A DNA stretch of 64,000 nucleotides from Streptomyces sp. NBC_01264 (GTDB lineage: Bacteria > Actinomycetota > Actinomycetes > Streptomycetales > Streptomycetaceae). Within the stretch, counting starts at the first letter, position 1, and each line of letters starts with the position of its first letter. This document shows, in pieces, positions 45,790 through 52,560 of the stretch. The notes under the pieces were generated by a model, which did no database searches, was not told the DNA's origin, and worked only from the letters and a program-made list of their open reading frames with translations. The stretch lies in assembly GCF_026340675.1 (NCBI RefSeq), contig NZ_JAPEOX010000001.1:4154001-4218000 (forward strand), given 5' to 3'. Made by a program: the position numbers and the translations under genes.

Positions 45790-46290
45790 ATGTCTCAGGA
45801 GATCCAGCTCCGCGCCGTGTCGTACGACCACCCGGACGCGGTCAAGCTCAACGACCAAGTACAGATCGAATACCAGGAGCGCTACGAGGGCGAGGGCGAC
45901 GAAACCTTCCTCGACCCGGCGATGTTCGAACCGCCGAGGGGCCTCTACCTCCTCGCCTACGACGCTTCGGGCGCACCGGTCGCCAGCGGCGGCTGGCGTG
46001 GCCACGAGGCGAACGACGAGGGCTACGCCGACGGCGACGCCGAGCTGAAGCGCATGTACGTGATCCCCGAGGCCCGCGGCCTGGGCCTGGCCCGCCGCAT
46101 CCTCGCCGCCCTGGAAGCGGACGCCCGCGCGGCCGGCCGCCTGCGCATGGCCCTGGAAACCGGCGACCAGCAGCCCGAGGCCATCGCCCTCTACCTCTCC
46201 GAGGGCTACACCCTGACGAACGCCAAGTTCGGCCACTACCGCTTCCACGACTCCAGCCGCTGCATGACAAAGCCGCTGAACCCGTCATAG
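45790..46290 (+). CDS. GNAT-family N-acetyltransferase
   Basis: A 166-aa GNAT with motif A clearly seen: LKRMYVIPEARGLGLARRILAALEADARAAG, followed by LETGDQQPEAIALYLSEGYT (motif B). The N-terminal half has YLLAYDASGAPVASGGWRGH as beta-strands 2-3. It probably acetylates a small molecule or protein amine; the substrate is not deducible. It shares a 38-bp divergent promoter region with xth, so the two may be expressed in opposition. Confidence 0.88.
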   Translation: MSQEIQLRAVSYDHPDAVKLNDQVQIEYQERYEGEGDETFLDPAMFEPPRGLYLLAYDASGAPVASGGWRGHEANDEGYADGDAELKRMYVIPEARGLGLARRILAALEADARAAGRLRMALETGDQQPEAIALYLSEGYTLTNAKFGHYRFHDSSRCMTKPLNPS

Positions 46291-46363
46291 CGGAACCCGA
46301 GCCGGGCGCGGACCGACCCCATCCCGCGCCCGGCTCCGGCCCCAACTCGGGCCCGAACGCAAA

Positions 46364-46397
46364 AGATCCCGCCCGGTCTTCCGACCGGACGGGATCT
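46364..46397 (-). terminator. Intrinsic terminator of the tRNA-Ala gene
   Basis: A 15-bp stem with one mismatch (AGATCCCG-x-CCGGTC) around a 4-nt loop is followed on the minus strand by TTTT, 38 nt beyond the tRNA 3' end. Confidence 0.8.
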
Positions 46398-46435
46398 CGT
46401 GACGTTCCCGGGAGCAACCCGTGAACTGTCGTTTG

Positions 46436-46509
46436 TGGACCTGTGGGGATTTGAACCCCAGACCCCCTCGATGCGAACGAGGTGCGCTACCAGACTGCGC
46501 CACAGGCCC
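46436..46509 (-). tRNA. tRNA-Ala(CGC)
   Basis: A 74-nt cloverleaf: 7-bp acceptor stem (GGGCCTG/CAGGTCC), 4-bp D stem GCGC/GCGC, 5-bp anticodon stem CCTCG/CGAGG with loop TTCGCAT (anticodon CGC, codon GCG), and T arm TGGGG-TTCAAAT-CCCCA. The G3-U70 wobble pair, the alanine identity element, is present. The 3' CCA is not encoded. It reads the most G+C-rich alanine codon, heavily used in this genome. Confidence 0.97.
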
Positions 46510-46587
46510 TTGCGACGTGTGAAACATTAGCATCCCCTCGCGGGTGCTCCAAAACCGGATTCGGGGAGCGTCCGCGCAGGTCATCGA

Positions 46588-47598
46588 TCACTCGTTCGCG
46601 GCGCGCGGGCGTTCGTCGCCCTCGTACTGGTCGAAGAGGGGGGTACGGGCCGCGTCGCGCGGGCGGGGGCGGGGCGACGGGGTGGACGGCTGGGCGCGCA
46701 GGCGGGGTTCCGTCGGCTCGGCCGTGCTGGAGCGGGTCGCGCTCCAGGGGTCCGGGGTCGCCGGGCCGGTGGCGCGCGGGGCGACCGGGGCCGTCACGTA
46801 CGTGGGCAGCGGCACCGGGACGGGCTCCCAGCTGTCACCTCGGGCGGGGCCGCGCTCGCGTTCGCGCTGCTGGTCCACCCACTCCGCGTGGTCGGTCTGC
46901 TCGACCAGGGCGCGCCGGCCGGCCTCCTGCGGGGAGACGGGTGGCGCGGGGTCCGGGTCGGAGCCCGCCGACGCCTCGGACTCCCGGCGGCGCGGGCGGT
47001 TCTCGCGCAGGTGGCGGGCGGCCGCCTCGGCGCGGCGCCGGTCCATGGTGAACTCGTAGCGGCGTCGCTCCTGGACCCGCAGGTGCACGATGTACGTGCT
47101 CAGCAGCAGGGCGGGGACGGCCGGGGCCCACAGGTACTGGAGCCCGCCGACGGCAGCGGCGACCGCACCGAGGGTGAAGATCAGGAAGAGCAGCGCGGTG
47201 GTGCGCCTGCGGCGGGCCAGGACGACGAGTCGCTGTTCGCGGCGGGCCCGCTCCACGCGGTCGGCCCGCTCGGAGGCGGCGGATCTGGGCTCGGCGCGGG
47301 TCGGCGGGGGCACGACGACGGCCCGGGCGTCGGCGGCGTCCACGGATTTCACCGTTTCCGTCGCGTCGTCCGGGTCCGCGGGGTGCTGGGGCCGCGCCTC
47401 CTCGTCACCGCGCTCACGCAGCCCCTTGGCGTAACGGCGCTCCATTCCCGCCCGGCCGGAAAGCAGCCGGATGGCGGTGGAGAAGCGTTCCGTCGGACGG
47501 GCTTCGTTCAGCTCGTCCTGCCTCCGGAGCCACATGGGCACCAAGTAGGCGGCCCAGGCCCCGACAATGACTGCGTAGATGAGGCCGCTGCTGCTCAC
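46588..47598 (-). CDS. SepX/GlpR-like membrane protein (cell division, polar growth)
   Basis: A 336-aa actinobacterial membrane protein with an N-terminal helix (SGLIYAVIVGAWAAYLVPMWL, about residues 4-25), a ~100-residue charged cytoplasmic segment, two close helices (TALLFLIFTLGAVAAAVGGL and a following LWAPAVPALLLSTYIVHL), and a long Arg/Glu/Pro-rich C-terminal tail. This architecture and its position near rimJ and a moeA-like gene next to galU match the membrane receptor GlpR of corynebacteria (Rv0996 in M. tuberculosis) and Streptomyces SepX, which act in septation with the MoeA-like protein Glp. The match is by architecture and synteny. GTG 47598 has a leaderless -10. Confidence 0.8.
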   Translation of the reverse strand: MSSSGLIYAVIVGAWAAYLVPMWLRRQDELNEARPTERFSTAIRLLSGRAGMERRYAKGLRERGDEEARPQHPADPDDATETVKSVDAADARAVVVPPPTRAEPRSAASERADRVERARREQRLVVLARRRRTTALLFLIFTLGAVAAAVGGLQYLWAPAVPALLLSTYIVHLRVQERRRYEFTMDRRRAEAAARHLRENRPRRRESEASAGSDPDPAPPVSPQEAGRRALVEQTDHAEWVDQQRERERGPARGDSWEPVPVPLPTYVTAPVAPRATGPATPDPWSATRSSTAEPTEPRLRAQPSTPSPRPRPRDAARTPLFDQYEGDERPRAANE

Positions 47599-47611
47599 AC
47601 CCCACACCGTA
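47599..47611 (-). promoter_or_regulatory. Leaderless promoter of the SepX/GlpR-like gene
   Basis: TACGGT (minus strand, 47611-47606) stands 7 nt before the GTG at 47598. The rest of the 157-nt gap to rimJ is unusually A+T-rich (about 47680-47760), with a run of seven T near 47682; I see no gene there. Confidence 0.5.
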
Positions 47612-47755
47612 GAGGGGCGCGGCCGGGCGGATCCGCCAATTGGGACGGCGTGTCGCACGATCTCGCTGATATCACGGACTTTTTTTGTGATTCTTCGGAT
47701 CAGGTTATGGGCGAATCGGTCATTGGACGAAAGAATTCGAACAGATATCGGATTT

Positions 47756-48385
47756 CTATTGTCCGGGCGACTTGCCCTGCTCGGCGGGACCGTGCGGATG
47801 GCGTTCGCGGTGCCAGCGGCGCAGCAGGCCCTCGCGCGCTTCCTCCGCCGTCAGCGCGTACACGAGGTGATCGCGCCAGGCCCCGTCGATGTGCAGGTAC
47901 CGCGGGCGCAGTCCCTCCTCGCGGAAGCCGAGCTTCTCCACCACCCGCCGGCTCGGACCGTTCTCCGGGCGGATGCACACCTCGATCCGGTGCAGCCCGA
48001 CCTTGGTGAAGCAGTGGTCCACCGCCAGCGCGACCGCCGTCGGCATCACCCCGCGGCCCGCCACGTCCCGGTCCACCCAGTAGCCCACGTGGCCCGCGCA
48101 CATCGAGCCCCAGGTGATCCCCGCGACCGTCAACTGGCCCACCAGACGCCCCTGGTACTCGATGACGAACGGCAGCATCCGCCCCGCGTTCGCCTCCGCC
48201 CTCAGGTGGCGCACCATCTGGCGGTACGTCGGCCGCTGGATCACCGGCCCCCAGGGCGCCGGCGGCGGGATCGTCGCCTCCCAGGGCCGCAGCCAGTCGC
48301 GGTTGCGGCGGTTGACCTCGCGCCAGGCGGCCTGGTCCCGCAGCTTTATCGGCCGGAGCGTGACATCGCCGTCCGCCAGCACCAC
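47756..48385 (-). CDS. rimJ: RimJ-like GNAT N-acetyltransferase
   Basis: A 209-aa GNAT of the ribosomal-protein-alanine acetyltransferase type: VTLRPIKLRDQAAWREVNRR at the N-terminus, acetyl-CoA motif GYWVDRDVAGRGVMPTAVAL, and RIEVCIRPENGPSRRVVEKLGF. The start is uncertain: GTG 48385 is used here, but the frame continues upstream with GPSWP-like sequence that may also be translated. It lies between the moeA/galU cluster and the SepX/GlpR-like gene, the same place as Rv0995 in mycobacteria, where the order is also galU-moeA-rimJ-membrane protein. Confidence 0.88.
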   Translation of the reverse strand: MVLADGDVTLRPIKLRDQAAWREVNRRNRDWLRPWEATIPPPAPWGPVIQRPTYRQMVRHLRAEANAGRMLPFVIEYQGRLVGQLTVAGITWGSMCAGHVGYWVDRDVAGRGVMPTAVALAVDHCFTKVGLHRIEVCIRPENGPSRRVVEKLGFREEGLRPRYLHIDGAWRDHLVYALTAEEAREGLLRRWHRERHPHGPAEQGKSPGQ

Positions 48386-48402
48386 CGGCCAGGAGGGGCC
48401 GT

Positions 48403-48987
48403 TCAGCTCGCGCTCCCCGGAGGTCTGCCCTCGGGACGAGGGTGGTCGCCGCCGCGGATCTGGTCGACGGCGTGCAGCAGGACGCGGGACAGGACCGCGA
48501 TCCCGTCGCGGACCCCGCCGGTGGAACCGGGAAGGTTCACGATCAGGGTGTGTCCGGCCACGCCCGCCAGGCCCCGGGACAGGGCCGCGGTGGGCACCGT
48601 CGCCAGGGACTCCGCGCGGATCGCCTGCGGGATGCCCGGGATCTCGTAGTCCAGGACCCGGGCGGTGGCGTCGGGGGTGCGGTCGGTCGGCGAGATGCCG
48701 GTGCCGCCGGTGGTCAGGATGACGTCGTATCCGGCGGCCACGCCCTCGCGCAGGGCCGCCTCCACGGGGTCCCCGTCGGGGACCACGCGCGGGCCGTCCA
48801 CCGCGAAGCCGAGCGCGCTCAGGCCCTCGGCGAGCACCGGGCCGCCCTTGTCCGCGTATACGCCCTTCGAGGCCCGGTTCGAGGCCGTGACCACCAGCGC
48901 GCGCAGCGCGGGGGCCGTGGCAGCCACCGGCCGCACCTCCGGGGCGTGGGCGTGGCTGTGGACCTCGCCGCCGCGCGGGGCGTTCAC
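48403..48987 (-). CDS. MoaB/Mog-type molybdopterin protein
   Basis: A 194-aa MPT-binding domain protein. Motifs: LVVTASNRASKG, the signature LTTGGTGISPTDRTPDAT and VNLPGSTGGVRDG. Proteins of this family adenylate molybdopterin before molybdenum insertion. The GTG at 48987 overlaps the moaC stop by 4 nt and gives a His-rich N-terminal tail (EVHSHAHAPE). It is part of galU-moeA-moaC-moaB-rimJ, on one strand with small gaps. Confidence 0.92.
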   Translation of the reverse strand: MNAPRGGEVHSHAHAPEVRPVAATAPALRALVVTASNRASKGVYADKGGPVLAEGLSALGFAVDGPRVVPDGDPVEAALREGVAAGYDVILTTGGTGISPTDRTPDATARVLDYEIPGIPQAIRAESLATVPTAALSRGLAGVAGHTLIVNLPGSTGGVRDGIAVLSRVLLHAVDQIRGGDHPRPEGRPPGSAS

Positions 48988-49487
48988 GAGCGCGCCCAGT
49001 CGCCGGACTTGCCGCCCGTCTTCTCCTCGACCCGCACGTCGGTGATGACCGCGCCCTTGTCGACGGCCTTGACCATGTCGATGACGGTGAGCCCGGCGAC
49101 CGCGACGGCGGTCAGCGCCTCCATCTCGACGCCCGTACGGTCGGTGGTCTTGACGGTGGCGAGGATCTCGACGGCGTCGTCGGTGACCTTCAGGTCCACC
49201 TTCACCCCGGAGACGGCCAGCGGGTGGCACAGCGGGATCAGGTCGGGGGTCTTCTTCGCCCCCATGATCCCGGCGATCCGCGCGGTGGCGAGGGCGTCGC
49301 CCTTGGGCACGCCCTCGCCCCGCAGCAGTTCGATGACCCGGGGGGAGACGAGCACGCGGCCGCTGGCCCGCGCCGTCCGGGTGGTGACGTCCTTCGCCGA
49401 GACGTCGACCATCCGGGCCGCGCCGGCCTCGTCGATGTGCGTCAGCCTGGTGCCGGCGGCGCCGCCGGCGCTGCTTTGCGTACTCAT
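48984..49487 (-). CDS. moaC: Cyclic pyranopterin monophosphate synthase
   Basis: MoaC converts the MoaA product to cyclic pyranopterin monophosphate, the first stable molybdenum-cofactor intermediate. The 167-aa product contains LTHIDEAGAARMVDVSAKDVTTR, AGIMGAKKTPDLIPLCHPL and the active-site RTGVEMEALTAVAVAGLTVIDM. The ATG at 49487 is the sensible start; the frame upstream lacks homology. No moaA is in this window, so it must lie elsewhere. It follows the moeA-like gene after 73 nt. Confidence 0.95.
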   Translation of the reverse strand: MSTQSSAGGAAGTRLTHIDEAGAARMVDVSAKDVTTRTARASGRVLVSPRVIELLRGEGVPKGDALATARIAGIMGAKKTPDLIPLCHPLAVSGVKVDLKVTDDAVEILATVKTTDRTGVEMEALTAVAVAGLTVIDMVKAVDKGAVITDVRVEEKTGGKSGDWARS

Positions 49488-49560
49488 GTGTGCGTGCCGC
49501 TCCCGTCCGGGCCCCGCAAGGGCCTGTGTGGTGCAACACGCTACCCGCATCGGCCCGGCC

Positions 49561-50904
49561 TCAGCCGAGCAGGACCACTTCCAGCTCGGCCCCGGGCTCC
49601 ACCGAGGTCACGTCCTCCGGCACGACCATCAGCGAGTCGGCGTGCGCCAGCGCGGCGATCAGGTGCGAGCCCGCTCCGCCGACCGGGCTGACCGTGCCGC
49701 TGACCGCGTCGTACTTGCCGCGCAGGAACTGGCGGCGGCCGGCCGGGGAGCCGATCGCCTTGTCCGCCTCGAGCACCGCGCGCACGCTCGGCCGGCTGAC
49801 CTCGGAGGCGGGCAGGCCCATGAGGGCGCGGATCGCGGGGCGCACGAACAGCTCGAAGGAGACGTAGGAGGAGACCGGGTTGCCGGGCAGGGCCAGCAGC
49901 GGGGTGTGGTCGGGGCCGATGGTGCCGAAGCCCTGGGGCTTGCCGGGCTGCATGGCGAGCTTGCGGAAGTCGATCCCCGCGCCGTCGACCTCGTCGTCCC
50001 CGGTGGCGACGGCCGTCAGGGCCTCCTTGACCACGTCGTACGCGCCGACGCTGACCCCGCCCGTGGTGACGAGCAGGTCGGCCCGGATGAGCTGGTCCTC
50101 GATGGTGGAGCGCAGGGTGTCGGCGTCGTCGGCGACGGCTCCGACCCGGTAGGCGATGGCCCCGGCGTCCCGCGCGGCGGCGGCCAGGGCGAAGCTGTTG
50201 GAGTCGTAGATCGTGCCGGGCGCCAGGGCCTCACCGGGCTGGACCAGCTCGCTGCCGGTGGACAGGACGACCACGCGCGGGCGCGGACGCACCCGTACGG
50301 TGCCCCGCCCGATGGCGGCCAGCAGGGCGATCTGCGGCGGCCCGAGGACCGTGCCCGTGGCGAGCGCGAGGTCCCCGGCCTGTACGTCGCTGCCGCGCGA
50401 GCGGACGTGCGCACGCGCCTCCGCCGGGCGGTGGACCCGTACCTCGCCCGCGGCGCCCTCGGGCGCCTCGCTGGCGGGGGTCATCCCGGAGGCGGCTCCG
50501 CCTCCCGTGCCGCCGTCGGTCCACTCGACCGGTACGACGGCTTCCGCACCGGGGGGCAGCGGGGCGCCGGTCATGATGCGGGCGGCCTGGCCGGGGCCCA
50601 CGGTCGGCAGCTCTCCGCTGCCGGCCGCCACGTCCCCGATAACCGTCAGCACCGCCGGGAACTCCTCGCTGGCCCCCTGGACATCGGCGGTCCGGACGGC
50701 GTACCCGTCCATCGAGCTGTTGTCGAAGGGCGGCAGGGCGACGGGCACGGTGACGTCCTCGACCAGGACGCAGCCCTGGGCGTCCAGCAGCTGGAGCTCG
50801 ATGGGCTCCAGCGGCCGGACGGTGCCGAGGACGTCCGCCAGGTGCTCGTCCACCGACCAGAGGCGCTGGGAGCCTGTGTCCTGCGGTGCGTCGGGCTTGC
50901 TCAA
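49561..50904 (-). CDS. MoeA/gephyrin-like protein (molybdenum insertion and/or Glp division factor)
   Basis: A 447-aa MoeA: domain II/III with LPPFDNSSMDGYAVR, RIMTGAPLPPGAEAVVPVE, the MPT-binding DLLVTTGGVSVGAYD, and LALPGNPVSSYVSFELF, followed by the C-terminal domain IV. A ~25-residue Gly/Ala/Ser-rich insert follows VPVEWTDGG. The TTG at 50904, 4 nt after the galU stop, begins the homology; no better codon exists. Its position next to galU and near a SepX/GlpR-like gene matches Glp, the gephyrin-like division protein of corynebacteria, while moaC and moaB next door fit cofactor synthesis. It may do either or both. Confidence 0.9.
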   Translation of the reverse strand: MSKPDAPQDTGSQRLWSVDEHLADVLGTVRPLEPIELQLLDAQGCVLVEDVTVPVALPPFDNSSMDGYAVRTADVQGASEEFPAVLTVIGDVAAGSGELPTVGPGQAARIMTGAPLPPGAEAVVPVEWTDGGTGGGAASGMTPASEAPEGAAGEVRVHRPAEARAHVRSRGSDVQAGDLALATGTVLGPPQIALLAAIGRGTVRVRPRPRVVVLSTGSELVQPGEALAPGTIYDSNSFALAAAARDAGAIAYRVGAVADDADTLRSTIEDQLIRADLLVTTGGVSVGAYDVVKEALTAVATGDDEVDGAGIDFRKLAMQPGKPQGFGTIGPDHTPLLALPGNPVSSYVSFELFVRPAIRALMGLPASEVSRPSVRAVLEADKAIGSPAGRRQFLRGKYDAVSGTVSPVGGAGSHLIAALAHADSLMVVPEDVTSVEPGAELEVVLLG

Positions 50905-50908
50905 GGTC

Positions 50909-51811
50909 CTACATCTCCTCCGTGACGTAATGGTGAAGCCAGGCGCGGAACTCCGGGCCCAGGTCCTCACGCTCGCACGCGAGTCGGACGATGGCCCGCA
51001 GGTAGTCCCCGCGGTCCCCGGTGTCGTAGCGCCGGCCCCGGAAGACCACGCCGTGCACCGGGCCGCCGACGGTCTCGTCCGCGGCCAGCTTCTGCAGGGC
51101 GTCGGTCAGCTGGATCTCATTGCCGCGGCCCGGCTCGGTCTCACGCAGTATGCCGAAGATCGCCGGATCGAGTACGTACCGTCCGATGACCGCGTAATTG
51201 CTGGGCGCGTCCGCGGCGTCCGGCTTCTCCACGAGACCGGTGATGCGGACCACGTCCGCCTCGCCGGTGGGCTCGACCGCGGCGCAGCCGTAGAGGTGCA
51301 CCTGCGAGGGGTCGACCTCCATCAGCGCGACGACGGTGCCGCCGGCCCTCTGCTGGACCTCCGTCATCCGGCGCAGCAGCGGGTCGCGGGGGTCGATGAG
51401 GTCGTCGCCGAGGAGGACGGCGAAGGGCTCGTCGCCGACGTGCGGCTCGGCGCACAGCACGGCGTGGCCCAGGCCCCGGGGGTCGCCCTGGCGGACGTAG
51501 TGCATGGTGGCCAGGTCGCTGGACTCCTGGACCTTCTTGAGCTTGTCGTCGTCGCCCTTGGCGATGAGCGCCGACTCCAGCTCGTAGTTGCGGTCGAAGT
51601 GGTCTTCCAGGGCGCGCTTGTTACGACCCGTGATCATGAGGATGTCGTCGAGGCCGGCCGACACGGCCTCCTCGACGACGTATTGAATGGCCGGCTTGTC
51701 CACCACGGGAAGCATTTCCTTGGGTGTCGCCTTGGTCGCGGGAAGGAACCGAGTGCCGAGGCCCGCGGCCGGGATGACGGCCTTCTTGATCACGGGGTGC
51801 AACTGAGTCAT
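50909..51811 (-). CDS. galU: UTP-glucose-1-phosphate uridylyltransferase
   Basis: Makes UDP-glucose for glycogen-like polymers, envelope glycans and, with GalE, UDP-galactose. The 300-aa product shows AVIPAAGLGTRFLPATKATP (UTP site), LLGDDLIDP, VEKPDAADAPSNYAVIGRYVL and the C-terminal RRYDTGDRGDYLRAIV. ATG 51811 has a leaderless -10 element 7 nt upstream. It is the first gene of the galU-moeA-moaC-moaB-rimJ group and is divergent from the 5-formyl-THF cyclo-ligase gene. Confidence 0.95.
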   Translation of the reverse strand: MTQLHPVIKKAVIPAAGLGTRFLPATKATPKEMLPVVDKPAIQYVVEEAVSAGLDDILMITGRNKRALEDHFDRNYELESALIAKGDDDKLKKVQESSDLATMHYVRQGDPRGLGHAVLCAEPHVGDEPFAVLLGDDLIDPRDPLLRRMTEVQQRAGGTVVALMEVDPSQVHLYGCAAVEPTGEADVVRITGLVEKPDAADAPSNYAVIGRYVLDPAIFGILRETEPGRGNEIQLTDALQKLAADETVGGPVHGVVFRGRRYDTGDRGDYLRAIVRLACEREDLGPEFRAWLHHYVTEEM

Positions 51812-51824
51812 GGGCGGAACGATA
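51812..51824 (-). promoter_or_regulatory. Leaderless promoter of galU
   Basis: TATCGT (minus strand, 51824-51819) stands 7 nt before the ATG at 51811, and no ribosome-binding site is visible. Confidence 0.55.
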
Positions 51825-51891
51825 GTCGCTCCTGATGAGGGCCACGTGAGTTTCAGATGAACATGATCAGGTATACCCCGATAGAAAGTGA

Positions 51892-51903
51892 TACGAGCCA
51901 ACC
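51892..51903 (+). promoter_or_regulatory. Possible leaderless promoter of the 5-FCL gene
   Basis: TACGAG (51892-51897), one base off the TANNNT consensus, lies 6 nt before the GTG at 51904; no ribosome-binding site is apparent. Confidence 0.35.
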
Positions 51904-52524
51904 GTGACAGAGAACCAGCCGTCGAGGGCCAAGGCGGACTTGCGCCGGGAACTCCTCGCGGCCCGCCGCGCCTTGTCCGCCGACACTCTGCGCACGGCGG
52001 CCGGCGCCCTCGCCCGCACCGCCTTGCGACTACCCGAACTCAGCTCCGCCCACACCGTGGCCGCCTACGTCTCCATCGGCTCCGAACCCGGCACCCGCGA
52101 GCTGCTCGACGCCCTCCGGGCGGCCGGCGCCCGCGTGCTGCTGCCCGTCCTGCTGCCCGACAACGACCTCGACTGGGCCGCGTACGAAGGCCCGGAGAGC
52201 CTGGCCGAGGCCGCGCACCTGGGGAAGATGCGGCTCCTGGAGCCCGCCGGTCCCCGTCTCGGGCCGGACGCGGTGACCGGCGCCGACGCCGTCCTGCTGC
52301 CCGGACTGGCCGTGGACCGGCGGGGGATGCGGCTCGGACGGGGCGGAGGCTCGTACGACCGGGTCCTGGAGCGGCTGGAGCGCGCCGGGGCGGATCCCGC
52401 GCTGGTCGTGCTCCTCTACGACGACGAGGTGGTCGCGCGGGTCCCGGAGGAACCGCACGACCACCCCGTACGCGCGGTGGCCACCCCGTCGGGGGTGCTC
52501 CGCTTCAGCTCTGACGCCCTATAG
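51904..52524 (+). CDS. 5-formyltetrahydrofolate cyclo-ligase
   Basis: Converts 5-formyl-THF to 5,10-methenyl-THF with ATP, recycling a folate storage form. The 206-aa product has SRAKADLRRELLAARRAL with the basic ATP site, AAYVSIGSEPGT, and the conserved DAVLLPGLAVDRRGMRLGRGGGSYDR motif. The GTG at 51904 starts the gene. It is divergent from galU, as in mycobacteria (Rv0992c/Rv0993). Its TAG stop lies in the first unit of a 9-nt tandem repeat. Confidence 0.95.
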   Translation: MTENQPSRAKADLRRELLAARRALSADTLRTAAGALARTALRLPELSSAHTVAAYVSIGSEPGTRELLDALRAAGARVLLPVLLPDNDLDWAAYEGPESLAEAAHLGKMRLLEPAGPRLGPDAVTGADAVLLPGLAVDRRGMRLGRGGGSYDRVLERLERAGADPALVVLLYDDEVVARVPEEPHDHPVRAVATPSGVLRFSSDAL

Positions 52525-52560
52525 GCCCTATGGGTCCTATGGGTCCTATGGGTCCTACGG
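52517..52560. repeat. Five tandem 9-nt units between two convergent stop codons
   Basis: Units begin at 52517, 52526, 52535, 52544 and 52553, consensus TCCTATGGG. The 5-FCL stop (52522-52524) lies in unit 1, and the penicillin acylase stop begins at 52561, immediately after the last unit. No hairpin terminator is visible between these convergent genes. Confidence 0.85.
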
